Below, piece by piece: positions 13,301-23,549 of a DNA stretch of 27,291 bases (its first letter is position 1; each line of letters starts with the position of its first letter). Under the pieces are notes generated by a model that worked only from the letters and a program-made list of their open reading frames with translations, was not told the origin of the DNA and ran no database searches. The DNA is from Azolla pinnata (lineage: Eukaryota; Streptophyta; Polypodiopsida; Salviniales; Salviniaceae), in contig JBBBWG010027790.1 of the NCBI GenBank assembly GCA_037176905.1, forward strand, positions 20,660 through 47,950. The letters run 5' to 3'. Both the position numbers and the translations under genes were made by a program.

Positions 13301-16300
13301 ACATGATCTTAAAATTTACAGTTCCGATGAGGGCCGTGTTCAGGTATTCACATGCCGTTCAGAATATCACCTGGCATGCTAGTTGGGACCATTTCTTTTG
13401 TAGGATATCAGTTTCCAAATTCTAACAAAATATGAATTATACTTCTTACTTGCCTCAGATGTCAGCAGCAGCTTTTGCAAAAGGATTGCTTGATTTAGAA
13501 GGTCCATTGACACCTATTCTGGTAGTAACATATGGAATACATTATTGTTTGCCATTAAAAGATAATGTATTATTGCCATCAAAGAATGATGGATTGTGTG
13601 GATCATTTGAAGGTTTCTCTTGTAAGCAAGGACTCATCAATGCTGGATGGGCTAGATACAGCGAGTATAGAGATGGAAGAGGCAAAGGTGTGTAGAAATT
13701 GAAATTATTTTATAATCATATAATTACCTCAATGAGAGGCTGATGTCACCTGCTGTGAAATAAGAGAATACTGAACCAGGCATCACAATCCATAAAAGTA
13801 GGTTGCTGATATCTTCAATTAAATGACATACTTCATCTGGTATAGGCTCGCCTCTATGACATCATTGTATCAGGGAAGCGAGAAAGGTCTTTGGATTCAG
13901 ACGCACCCTGGATGGAAGATGCAGCTGGGTTGCCTGAGAATGCATTGGAACTTCTTCCCAAGCTGGTATGGAAGCTAATTTACAAGCATTGCAATATATT
14001 AAAAGAGTAAGTTAAAACTGGTTATCAAAATAATGCATTACCAATGCCTTAAGACTATGAGCAGGAATCTCAAGGAATTCCATGTTGGCCCATTCACACT
14101 AAACAATTGAATGGGAATACCAGGCAAACGTCTGTAGGTCTGAAAGGGAATCTTTTCTGATGTATAGATGTGTCTTCATGATGTGCTATATACAACATTT
14201 GATAACAAGGGGGTTATGTGCATGGAAGACGCAATTCAATTGTATCTCTTCTTCACAGGTTCCAGATTTATGATCGGGATTTATAATTGGTTAAACAATT
14301 CGATTTACAGGTCTGACCTAGTTAGAGTCACTCAAGCATTGATAAGGTATCCCCTAATAGGACAATCAACATGCGTTCTAGTTATTCTTCATGATGATGT
14401 GCTGTTGTTACCATGGTTCTTAGTTTGAGACAGCTATACAAGCATGCATACTAGTTGGTATGACCAAATGGACTCTAGATACTTTCTTAGAGAGCACATA
14501 AGAGCTTTCTTCATCATTATTGATCAACTTATAATGTCTAGGACTTTGTATTACATTTTGAAATAGAATGCAACAACAAAAGCTCATCATAGTTTGATGT
14601 AAAGATAGTGAAGTACCTCAAATTGTTGTGTGCATTTAAATAAACAAATAAACTTGATGGAAAAGCAGATTGGTATCATTTTGAAGTACTGATCTCTTGG
14701 CATAATGTCAATGGTTGATTATTATTTTCTTAAGTGATTGCATCACTATAGGTTGAGCTTGTGAAAAAGGTCACCAGCCAAGTTAAAGTTCTCTGCAAAG
14801 CAGAGGAAGACAGGTTGGCGGAGACAACTTCCGATGAAGCTTTACCACCTTATGATCTGGCAACAGCATTGGGGAAAACAAATATGGATGTTGATCGTAT
14901 TGCTGCTGGCTTGCCGTGTGGCAGTGAAGGATTCCTGCTGATGTTTGCTCGCTGGAAGAAGCTAGAAAGGGATATATATAATGAGCGCAAAGGGTGACAT
15001 TTCTTAGCCACTTATCATGTTTTATACCCAATTCAACACTCTTCTTTGGCTGATATATTGTATGTTTCTTTTATGCTTTTGAGTCCAGTCGATTTGACAT
15101 TACCAAGATTCCTGATGTCTATGATTCTGCCAAGTAAGTCATCTTTGTGAAGTGTATATAGAAGTTAGCTTGGCCATATATTCTAATTTCTTTGTTTCTG
15201 TGGCAGGTATGACCTCTTGCACAGCACTCATCTGAAACTTGATGGTCTTGAAGAACTATACACTGTTGCTAAGGTAGACTATAACTAGCATGATAGGCTT
15301 TGTGTTTGCTGATAAAATAAAAGATTCTTGTTATTTAAAAGCAACCAAGAGCCATAGTAATAATGACTCTTGTCCCTATCAAAATTACAAAAAGAAATAC
15401 GAGTCTCAAGTTTAGGTTGTAACTGATGTAGGTCTGAATATATTTAGGAGTGTGACTGATACAAGCTCCTCATACATAAACTCAATTGATAACCTATATC
15501 CTAAGATGAAGGTTGTTAATCTCTTCTTCCCATTATATCCTGGAGATGCTCAGGACGTAGTTCCAATCATGTATTATCAAAAAGGTGGTCCCCAATCAGG
15601 TGATGTCCAAGATGTGGTTCCTGGTTCTCTTACATTCAGGATTTAATTTCCAATGATAATTGACACCTGGAGCAATTTATCAACTAGTCGTTGCGATATC
15701 CAGATGTCTCTTGGCTTGAGGTATATGTCCGCACTGCTTCACACAAATGACTATCAAAGATGTCCATCATACAGCTAGGGTTGCAGTAGTAATTGCCCGA
15801 TTTCTTGCTTATACTCCATGAGTGGTGCGCATAATCCTGCAAAAGATTTACTGCTGTCAGTTGGCTCTGCCAATTAAACATGTGCGACCATGTTTACATG
15901 GTGCTAATATTGAGGGCCCTAAAATAATTCGCTGCTATAGAGTATCAATTTTTTTCAGACAAGATATTCAAAGGTGTGCGCAATGTGTAGGACATGAATA
16001 GTATTAGCTCTTCTATCCCTCATCTGTTGGACTGCATGGTCATAATATGTGGAAATGGCCTTGAAACTATGGTCTCTGTGTTTTCCTGAGAAAATATGCG
16101 CAATGTGTAGGGACATGAATAGTATTAGCCCTTCTATCCTTCATCTGTTGGACTGCATGGTCATAATATGTGGAAATGACCTTGAAACTATGGTCTCTGT
16201 GTTTTCCTGAGAAAATATGCGCAATGTGTAGGACATGAATAGTATTAGCCCTTGGCATCTGTTGGACTGCATGGTCATAATATGTGGAAATGGCCTTGAA

Positions 16301-18129
16301 ACTATGGTCTCTGTGTTTTCCTGAGAAAATCTTGTGTAAAAAATAAATCCAATCAGCTGCCATGTTCAATTATGGCATGAATTTTACATGCCAATCTTGC
16401 TACACAAGCAGCTTCTTTTACTAGAAAGCGTAGAAAACATAGGCAACCCAGGACCTACAGCAGGCCCCAAAGTGGTCAATACGGAAAAAATGCTTTCAAT
16501 TGGCTGTCTTGGATTATGTAACTGGCTGATGAGAGTATCTACTGTGTCCAAGCTTACTCTGATAGTGTCACATAAAATAAAGCTGATATTCTGTGGTGTG
16601 GATATTGAAGCTGTGTCATAAATCAACATACTCATAACAACTAATGAGATGCTGTACTGGTATTGGCAGGATCTTGCTGATGGTGTGATACCCAACGAAT
16701 ATGGAATAAATCCTGTGCACAAGCTGAAAATTGGATCAAAGGTAACATGTGTGCCCATTTGCATTTTATGTCTGAATGGTGGGAGCTAAGGATCTGCAAT
16801 TTTAGCTGCATATTATGTGTATATGGTGTAGTACTTTTATTATATGTTGAGTCTAGATGATGCAAAAATCATTAGTTGGGGAGTCAACACTGTTTCAAAT
16901 ATGGCTAAAAAAGTACTGTTTATTAGATAGCACGAAAGCTACTTGGAAAACTTTTGATCGATCTTGACAATACACGAGAAGAAGCTGTCAACATTGCTGA
17001 GCTGAAATCTGCACGTGATTGTACACCAGCCCCAAAGCTATCCAAATTAACAGATGATGATTGTACATCTGCAAAAACTAGGACGAAAAATGATAATTCA
17101 AGGAGATCAAGTACGAACAGCGAGAAATCTGTTGATGCTGAAGAGGACGAGGATAAAGAAACACAGTATCGTCTTGACCCAAAGTAACGTGATTTGTAAA
17201 AGCGTTTTTAAAAATGCATCATTAATGGCTGTAGCAGCATCTCACATAAAATAGGTTGCCTGTGTCTGAATACTATCAATCTCATTTCCAGGTATGCAAA
17301 TGTAAGAACTCCAGAACGTCATGTTCGAACTCGACTATATTTCACATCAGTATGTTAAAACAATCTCCAAGTGAATTTTTCAGACCTTAACATGTATAAT
17401 CCGTATTAACGATTCTGTGGGTATAAATATTTTTTTTGGTTGTCTTTACAGGAATCACACATCCACTCGTTGATAAATGTTCTGAGGTATTGCAATTTGG
17501 ATGATTCATTAGAAGAGGAAGGACTTATCCATGATAAGGGGATGCATAGAATTTTTGAAACTAAGGAGCTCGACTATCTTACCCATATTGTTATGAGGAT
17601 GTACGAAAACACAGCTGTAAGTTGGATCAGCTTTACTTCACATTGCCTGTTTTTTAGAGAGTGCGTTAAATGTTGATAGTGATAATTTGGAAGCCTATGT
17701 TTTTCTTAATGTCTCGTTAATTGTTAGGTTTCACTTACCGATCCAAAAAGATTCAGAATCGAGCTACTTTTCAGCTGTGGTGCTGCTGCGAATCCGCTTG
17801 AGGTGATAAAGAATGTTTGGATACAGTTGGCATGCATAAAATGAAAGAAATGATGTAACATTAATTCTCGTTTATTTCAGGTATCACCCCAGGATAAGGA
17901 TCACACGATGCCTGTATTTCCACCAGAGACATTACAAGGTGATTCACAATATCTTACCTTGCATAAATTGGAAAGCATGATTCAGCCATTTGCAATGCCA
18001 GCAGAAGATTTCCCTCCAGCTGCAACTCCCCAAGGTTTTTCTGGGCTATTCCCGAAAGGTGCAGGAGTTTTGGAGCGCCTAGCCAATTTATGGCCTTTCA
18101 ACAATAAAAATGGCATTCAGAGGATCTGA
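4600..18129 (+). CDS. VIH: Diphosphoinositol pentakisphosphate kinase, VIP1/VIH (PPIP5K) family, 30 coding exons
   Basis: Bifunctional cytosolic enzyme: an N-terminal ATP-grasp kinase makes 1-InsP7/InsP8 from InsP6/5-InsP7, and a C-terminal histidine-acid-phosphatase domain reverses it; in plants InsP8 reports phosphate status and acts with jasmonate receptors. Exons I joined: 4600-4689, 6856-6915, 7482-7528, 7754-7837, 8069-8132, 8591-8744, 8945-9015, 9116-9220, 9399-9491, 9770-9844, 9922-10007, 10103-10312, 10402-10501, 10616-10686, 11354-11435, 12193-12348, 12821-12863, 13261-13343, 13459-13521, 13613-13687, 13846-13965, 14752-14993, 15089-15133, 15207-15273, 16670-16741, 16927-17183, 17292-17349, 17452-17616, 17728-17802, 17881-18129. 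All introns are GT/AG. Total 3162 nt, 1053 residues, the usual plant family length. The start is the first ATG after a stop-containing leader, with [12 protein letters not shown] following at once. No frameshift or missing key residue is seen. Whether it is one of several paralogues cannot be told. Introns range from 73 to 2166 nt. Confidence 0.96.
5390..5756 (+). repeat. ~150-bp tandem repeat in PPIP5K intron 1
   Basis: The word TATAAAATGCATG recurs at about 5441, 5591 and 5740, giving periods of 150 and 149 bp. Flanking words (TCTGAAGAATGTGAATTAAAT, TTAAATATTTGCAATTTCT, TATACTTA) recur in register, with a few substitutions and short indels between copies. About 2.3 copies are present inside the 2166-nt first intron (4690-6855). 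The rest of that intron is AT-rich, with no gene seen. Confidence 0.8.
11011..11038. repeat. (GAAA)n microsatellite in PPIP5K intron 14
   Basis: Seven GAAA units in a row lie in the 667-nt intron 10687-11353. This is simple slippage-prone sequence with no sign of function. Confidence 0.9.
11200..11336. repeat. Degenerate TCTA/TATC microsatellite in PPIP5K intron 14
   Basis: About 135 bp are made of interrupted TCTA, TCTG, TATATA and TTTA words, ending just before the acceptor at 11353. The closeness of a long pyrimidine/TA tract to the acceptor could influence splicing, but nothing shows this directly. Confidence 0.8.
12521..12661 (+). repeat. 45-bp-arm hairpin plus interlocked second inverted repeat in PPIP5K intron 16
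   Basis: Arms 12521-12565 and 12593-12637 are reverse complements over 45 bases with one difference (base 12541, G facing T), which would be a G·U pair in sense RNA. The loop is 27 nt. A second inverted pair, TTGAGAGATCAAATTAA at 12577-12593 and its complement at 12645-12661 (17 of 17), is interlocked with the first: one arm is in the loop, the other outside. It lies inside intron 12349-12820. Likely sources are a MITE-like foldback element or a young small-RNA hairpin. Confidence 0.85.
15274..16669 (+). other. Intron 24 of the PPIP5K gene, 1396 nt
   Basis: Besides the triplicated block at 15977-16330, the intron has a 64-codon open frame at 15452-15646 that contains a short internal duplication (GDAQDVVP, then GDVQDVVP). 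The frame has no family signature and sits inside an intron, so it is not called a gene. The splice sites AAG|GTAGAC and TTGGCAG|GATCTT keep the PPIP5K frame. Confidence 0.6.
15977..16330 (+). repeat. Three tandem copies of a ~120-bp unit in PPIP5K intron 24
   Basis: Copies begin at TGCGCAATGTG at 15977, 16097 and 16218, so the periods are 120 and 121 bp. The copies differ at only a few positions; the third lacks several bases around 16254 (CTTGGCATCTG against CTTCTATCCTTCATCTG). The near identity points to a recent tandem duplication. Open frames across it on the minus strand merely repeat with the DNA. Confidence 0.92.
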
Positions 18130-19946
18130 CTCCTTAACATGATTTAAGCTGTATAGATTCGTCAGAAGTTGAATTTTGGTTCTCTGAATAGCTGGCCCAC
18201 TGCAAGAAGGCAGGAATAGAAAGAAGATATCCCCCCCCCCCCCTCTACAACAAGGGGCAAGAGGTTAAAACTCCGAGTTTTGAAAATTATGTAAGTTTTC
18301 CATTCTTTGACAGTGGCTTTTGGGAGCATCAGGAAATTATAGTATAAACAATTTTTGTCATCGAGGATTATGCCTTTCATATTTTCTGGATCAGAGTGGC
18401 TAACTTCGTTTCTCTGAAATATCCATGGAGGTTTACGGGAAGGGTGGCAATTTTTTGCGCACACATATGGTAGCTGCTGTATAGGTAAAGCCGACACATG
18501 TGCAGATGTCTGAAGCTTTTCCAATCAACCCAGATCCACATCTATTGTATCCTCATTTCAGAGGGCATCATTGAATGTTTCGAAGGTTTTCACTTGTACA
18601 GCCATTCCCATTTTTTCCAAATGAATTCAAAAGTATACTATGTTGAATACTATATTTCTCCCTTAATTGTTTATGTTGAATGTTCTCTTTACATCCGAAA
18701 GCAGGTTCCTAGGACCGATGGCCACCTGAAAGTGCAACATTCAAAAGGTGAACTACCATGTGGTTTATCTGTTTTACACCATATCAATCATACTACTACT
18801 CACTATTCAAGCAGTATAGGAGTTCTAAGCCTGAATGGTTTGTGTGGCAAAAAACTATGATTTAAGAATTAGTTGAGCATAAAGCAGGTATAATCAGAGC
18901 AGAATCTATCAAATAGTCTGGGCAAGTAGGGTCCATTTGTCCCGTGGGCAAGTATCATTCTACTTCTCTATAGCCTGTAAGGATCAAGTTGTTGCCAAAG
19001 TGAAAGTTATCTATTATTCAAGGGTTATTAGAGCACTAGAGAATAGATTTCTATTAGGCACAGGTTTCCTGATTATCAAGGGGATTACTGATCTGTAGCA
19101 AGCGCTCTTGCTATCAAAATGTGCATGTACATCTGTGCTCAACCTTGTTGCTGAGGATTTCAGTTTGTTGACCAAATTTACTTTGCTTGCAAACCAGTTT
19201 GTTCAGTAGATTATAATGTTAATGACGATGTGTTTGCATGTGAGAAGCAAGAGATTCATTGCATTAGTGTAAACAGTTGGATTATAGTGAGCAAGTTTTG
19301 AGGGCTGTATGATGTGATTGGATGCATTTTGACCTTATGTTAGGTACTCATATTGACATATTGGTTTTTTGATGTTCTAACAGCTTGCCATTTTCTGCTC
19401 AATGCCTCCTTCATAAAAAACCTTCGGACTTATTCATGGAGCTTTTATTCTTCGCCTCTTAAACCATTTGGTAATTCCTGATCACCCAATCAGAAAAATG
19501 ACTTTACTGTAGTTAGTTTTCCATACCATTTGCAATGCATAGCGTGACATAGTAACAGGTTCAAAGATTCTGAGGTTCATTCCACGCATAAATCGAGCCC
19601 CATCCTCCCTTAATCTCCCTTCTTAAACTTCAGTAGCATTGTAGTTGCGTTCACACCAAAGCATACAGTAACTACTCTTGGATTTAATATGACTAGACAT
19701 CATCAAATCTCAAAAGTTCTGAATACAGAAGAATAAAGTTTCAAGAGATTGGAAGTAATATTTAATCATACTTTGAAGTGTGCTAGAATTGTGCACAAGT
19801 TAGCACCATATTATAATTGTTTAGATTGCTCACGCCAAAGCTGCCATAAACCTAACAACAAGGCTCAAGAACAATATGCTGTCAACCCTAAATCCTCCAT
19901 AAATGACGCTTAAAAAAGATTCCCTGCCATAAAGTTACGGAAGCTT
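18130..19946 (+). other. PPIP5K 3' flank and AT-rich spacer
   Basis: The first few hundred bases are presumably 3' UTR. A run of 13 C residues lies at 18231-18243. I see no canonical AATAAA within 1 kb after the stop; the first clear one is at 19732-19737. A 120-codon open frame at 18498-18860 has no recognisable domains and is not called a gene. The remainder to 19946 holds nothing I recognise. Confidence 0.5.
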
Positions 19947-19966
19947 AAACCCTAAACCCTAAAACC
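19947..19966 (+). promoter_or_regulatory. Double telo-box upstream of the PPR gene
   Basis: AAACCCTA occurs in tandem (19947-19954 and 19954-19961), followed by AAACC, about 115 bp before the PPR start codon. Telo-boxes in plant promoters and 5' UTRs are known binding sites for TRB/AtPURalpha-type proteins and mark genes expressed in dividing cells. A role here is inferred from position. Confidence 0.55.
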
Positions 19967-20081
19967 AGAACACACAAGACTTGCAATATAGGCTCTGTTC
20001 CTGCACCATTTGAACAGGCGGTCATGACAGAACTTCCATGGAAGCAGTCCCTTCCAGAGGTACAGGTACAAGTAAGCCCCC

Positions 20082-21959
20082 ATGTGCAGATCTGTCCTCT
20101 CTTGGACCGCCTTAATCTCTACCCATTCCAACTCTGGCAACGGCCACCAAGCTCTTCGGCTGCACCGGTTCATGCTCGACGATGGCTTCCAACCCAACAG
20201 CTACACTTACCTCGCCCTCCTCAAGGCCTGCGGATCCACGGCAAACCTCGCAGAAGGCGTGCGGTTCCACACGGAGGCCTGCAAGAAGGGCTACGCCTCC
20301 GATCTGTACTTGGCGAGCTCTCTGGTGAGCATGTACAGCAAGTGCGGCGTAGCCATGGAAGCTGAGAGCGTCTTTGGGGCGATGGGGAACCGCAGCGTCG
20401 TGTCTTGGAACGCGATGCTGTCGGCGTATGTAGAGAACGGGCGCGCAGAGGAAGCGTTACGGCTGTACAGGCAGATGCAGGAAGAGGAGGAGGGCAGGAG
20501 TGCCGACGGATGGAGCTTCGTGGCGTCGATACAAGCATGTGGAGCGCTGGCAGGCTGTGGAGGAGGAGGAGAAGGTGGGGGAGGAAGAAGAAGGATGCGT
20601 GCAGCGGCTATGGAGATCGGGCAAGCTTTGCACGCAGACGCGCGGAGGAGAGGGTACGCAGGCGTGAGCAGGGTGGGCAACACTGTGGTGAGCATGTATG
20701 GGAGGTGCAAGGCGCTGGGCGAAGCAGGGAGCGCGTTCGCGCAGCTCCGTGTTCGGAGCACGGTGTCATGGAACGCGATGCTGTCGGCATGCGTCGAGTG
20801 CGGGCATGGGAGGAGAGCTCTGCAGCTGCTGAGGGAGATGTTGCTGGTGCAGGAGGAAGGTGCAGAGGCCGATGCCGCCACGATCCTGATCGGTTGCAGG
20901 GCCTGTAAAGCATTGCTAGAAGAAGAAGAAGACGAAGAAGAAGAAGAAGAAGAAGGAGAAGAAGTAAGAGAAGGAGAAGGACCCATGATGAAGAGGCGAA
21001 CACCGATGGTGGTGGTGGTGGTGGCTGAGATCGGCCGGGCATTGCACAAGGATGCGACGAGGATGGGCCAATCGAGCAACGTGCTGGTGGCGAATGCGCT
21101 CCTCGTCGTGTACAGCAAATGCGGGGAGATTGGGGCCGCCGAAGCGGCGTTCGATTCGCTAGGGGCGCAGGCGAATGAAGTGTCGTGGGCGACGATCGTG
21201 TCGATGTATGTCAGGCATGGTCTCGGGGACAAGGCATTGACCATGTGCAATGATATGCAGAGGACGGGGCGATGGCATTGCGGCGGCAATCGAGCGGTGC
21301 TGGACGGGGCGATGGTGGTGTCGATGCTGGGGGCGTGTGCATCGATGGGTGCGTTGGGGAGATGCAGAGAGATGCATTTCGGGGTCGTCTCGGGGGGGAT
21401 TGAGATCGAGCCGTATGCGGGCAGCGCGCTGGTGCATGCGTACGGGAGCTGCGCCAGCACGGCCGATGCAGATTCCGCCATCCTGGGGCTCTTGCAGCCG
21501 TCGGTGGCGGCCTGGAACTCGCAGATGGCAAGCCATGCGCTCGGAGGCGGCGAGATCGCCTCCACCTTCTTCGGGGCTGCTCTCGAGGAGCTCATCTTGA
21601 CGGGGCTCCAGCCCACCGAGGCCACCCTCTCGGTGCTCGTTCAGGCTTGCAGCCATTCGGGCGCAGTCTCCCAGGCTCTTGTGTTCTGGGAACGCTGGAA
21701 CAGAGCATTTGGCCCCGGCCCCTCGGCCATCGTTCTCGACCTTTTGGGTCGTGCCGGCGACTTCAGGCGGCTCGAGGACGCGGTTCGTAGGATGCCCACT
21801 TGCCCAGATCTTCGAGTCGCCTGGTCAAGCTTGCTGAATGCATGTAGGATCTACGGTAACCTGGATTTGGCAGTCGACGTCTTTGGCCGTGCGTCGAGAT
21901 CGAGCGCGATCGATGGCAGCCCTTACGTCCTCATGTCGGACATACTGGCTTTGCGGTGA
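20082..21959 (+). CDS. PLS-class pentatricopeptide repeat (PPR) protein, intronless, apparently truncated at both ends
   Basis: PPR proteins bind organellar RNA in a base-specific way. This 625-residue frame shows PLS-type repeats: SWTALIS (res. 7-13), SMYSKCG (83-89), SWNAMLSA (108-115 and 229-236), SMYGRC (204-209), VYSKCGE (343-349), SWATIVSM (368-375), and an E1-like start WSSLLNACRIYGN (581-593). It has no transit peptide: it opens in mid-repeat right after the ATG, with an in-frame TAA at 20073. It also stops 32 residues after the E1 start, with no E2 or DYW deaminase. An earlier ATG at 20024 opens a different frame (to 20365). Odd inserts are a Gly-rich stretch (158-170) and a Glu run (279-299), both between repeats. 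GC content is far above the flanks. It could be a functional short PLS protein or a decaying copy; the long open frame argues for recent or present constraint. Confidence 0.85.
   Translation: MCRSVLSWTALISTHSNSGNGHQALRLHRFMLDDGFQPNSYTYLALLKACGSTANLAEGVRFHTEACKKGYASDLYLASSLVSMYSKCGVAMEAESVFGAMGNRSVVSWNAMLSAYVENGRAEEALRLYRQMQEEEEGRSADGWSFVASIQACGALAGCGGGGEGGGGRRRMRAAAMEIGQALHADARRRGYAGVSRVGNTVVSMYGRCKALGEAGSAFAQLRVRSTVSWNAMLSACVECGHGRRALQLLREMLLVQEEGAEADAATILIGCRACKALLEEEEDEEEEEEEGEEVREGEGPMMKRRTPMVVVVVAEIGRALHKDATRMGQSSNVLVANALLVVYSKCGEIGAAEAAFDSLGAQANEVSWATIVSMYVRHGLGDKALTMCNDMQRTGRWHCGGNRAVLDGAMVVSMLGACASMGALGRCREMHFGVVSGGIEIEPYAGSALVHAYGSCASTADADSAILGLLQPSVAAWNSQMASHALGGGEIASTFFGAALEELILTGLQPTEATLSVLVQACSHSGAVSQALVFWERWNRAFGPGPSAIVLDLLGRAGDFRRLEDAVRRMPTCPDLRVAWSSLLNACRIYGNLDLAVDVFGRASRSSAIDGSPYVLMSDILALR
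20919..20980 (+). repeat. GAA-type trinucleotide tract inside the PPR gene
   Basis: An interrupted GAA/GAC/GGA tract encodes the Glu run at residues 279-299 of the PPR protein. It sits between two repeat motifs and is followed by a short GTGGTG run coding for five valines (310-314). Both look like replication-slippage expansions within coding DNA that preserved the frame. Confidence 0.85.
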
Positions 21960-23540
21960 TATATGCTCTCTTTGCCACCGACCGACAACTCGGGGATTCT
22001 GGAGCACAACCTCAGCTAAACCTTGAATCGATCCCACACACACACATCGGGCCCTCTGCAGGGAGAGAGATGTCATGTTTGATGCATGAGCATATATATT
22101 TTAGCTGGGGCTAGGAAGGTTTCCTTGTCCTCCTATCAGAAGCCTGCCAGGATGCAGAGGCAAGAAAGATTAGATTAGCTAGAGACGCGAATCGGGGTGC
22201 GATTCTTCCATTGGCTCGCCAGGTTTGGAATACTTGCTTGCGCCTACGAGCAAAGGTTTGGTCGGTCACCAATCACCCTCGCTTTAGTTGCCAAGGTCAG
22301 ACTCTTGGGCGCGATCTGCAAAATCGATGAGTTCCAAGGAATTCATAACTCTTGGAGTGGCTTTCAAGCGTCTTTCTGCCTCTTGAGGCTCTTTCGACGG
22401 CATCCGTTTCGGCCGGAGAGATCTGCTTTAAGCTTTGAGAACATCAAACCGGTTTGGGTTTAGGCTTGATGGCTGATCATTTCGGTTCGGTTACGTTTTG
22501 GCTTTGTGGATCGATGGTTTAAACTTCAAAAGCTTGAGAATCAAAAGCGTAAACCCGAAAACTTCACACAAAGTGTTTTTCGAACACATTCACGTTTTGG
22601 GAGTTGTTCAATTAATTGGAGTTTGAAAAAATAAAACCCTTCCCAAGGGTTCAGTTTTGAATCATTCATTTTTAGAGAAGTTCTAATTAATGAAATAAGT
22701 AAACAAAGATGAACCGAACATTTTATTATATTGATACATAAGGATCCATAAATGCTTCAAATCCTTTTAATTTTATTTATATTCAATTTTTAGTTAGGGT
22801 TACGAAATTTTTAATAAAGAGAAACAAGATAAACTAAACATTCTTGTTTGTTTTTCAAGCTTTACGTACTACGATTATAAGGGTAGTTATAAAATATTTG
22901 TCCATAAATACTTTAAACTTATTCTATGTTTAAACTTTATAGTGAATTCTAGTCCGGATTTACACGCTACACATCTATACATTTTTTTTAACTAATAGAA
23001 TTAAACAAGATAAACCGAAAACTTTTCTTGTTTGTTTTTTAAAACAAACGAAATGCCAAGAAGAACAAGAAGTTTTATGTATTACGTATGTATAAGTATA
23101 ATAAATAAATGTATATATGTTTGTACATAGAGATTCACAAATCATTCAAACTTCCATTTATTTTGTTTATGTTAAGTAGTCATAACTTACAGCTTTCAAC
23201 ACTTCATACTGATTTTTGAGTCATTTCATTTTATACGGGCTTGAGCCATTAAAAGCAGTTTAAGTTTGGTTTGAATTGCTTTCAGCTTGACAGTTTCAAG
23301 TTTTAACAGCTTATGGGTTTGTTTCGGTTCGGTTCAAGTTTGAGATTTTCTTTCTAAATGATATGGTTTAAGTTTAGACCAAATCGCAATGCGTCCGAAA
23401 CACCTAATCTGTGCTGATGAATGAGATTAACACCGCCCTAAAGCCGAAACCCTACACACTAAGCCTCAGATTCAATAAGGTGTTGATGCGTTGAGCTTGT
23501 CTATCGATTGGCAGTTTTCCACCTAATCTCAAACGAATTT
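21960..23540. other. PPR 3' flank and AT-rich repeat-derived spacer
   Basis: An AATAAA at 22629-22634 is a possible polyadenylation signal. From about 22690 to 23180, three loosely similar segments share words such as AACAAGATAAACCGAA, TTGTTTGTTTTT and CATAAAT.CTT(C/T)AAAC, suggesting a decayed tandem or nested repeat. Pyrimidine/GGTT-rich words (CGGTTCGGTT) recur at 22480-22500 and 23320-23335. The 88-codon frame at 22197-22463 shows no family signature and is not called. Confidence 0.45.
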
Positions 23541-23549
23541 CAGTTTTCG

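Larger units (their letters stand above)
10103..17802 (+). other. Histidine acid phosphatase domain of the PPIP5K (exons 12-29)
   Basis: Residues about 370-970. The catalytic RHGDRTP motif (R379, H380) is intact; the H380 codon is split CA/T by the 89-nt intron 10313-10401. Further conserved blocks are [45 protein letters not shown] (split here), [22 protein letters not shown], and SESHIHSL with H894, a candidate second catalytic histidine by analogy to yeast Asp1. Between residues about 800 and 870 (exon 16927-17183) is a variable Ser/Asp/Glu-rich linker, as in other family members. The tail [19 protein letters not shown] (exon 30) is a typical plant ending. Confidence 0.85.

Noticed and set aside
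16067..16369. 100-codon minus-strand frame with repeated blocks
   Set aside because: The repeats mirror the 120-bp tandem duplication inside a PPIP5K intron; not a protein repeat under selection.
18498..18860. 120-codon frame after the PPIP5K stop
   Set aside because: No homology-like motif, AT-rich, lies in the probable 3' UTR or flank.
20291..21625. 444-codon open frame on the minus strand, opposite the PPR gene
   Set aside because: Its product is low-complexity Ser/Ala/Pro, a by-product of the GC-rich, codon-biased PPR coding strand; the plus strand has clear PPR motifs.
22197..22463. 88-codon frame after the PPR gene
   Set aside because: No PPR, E or DYW signature and no other family signature; likely chance.
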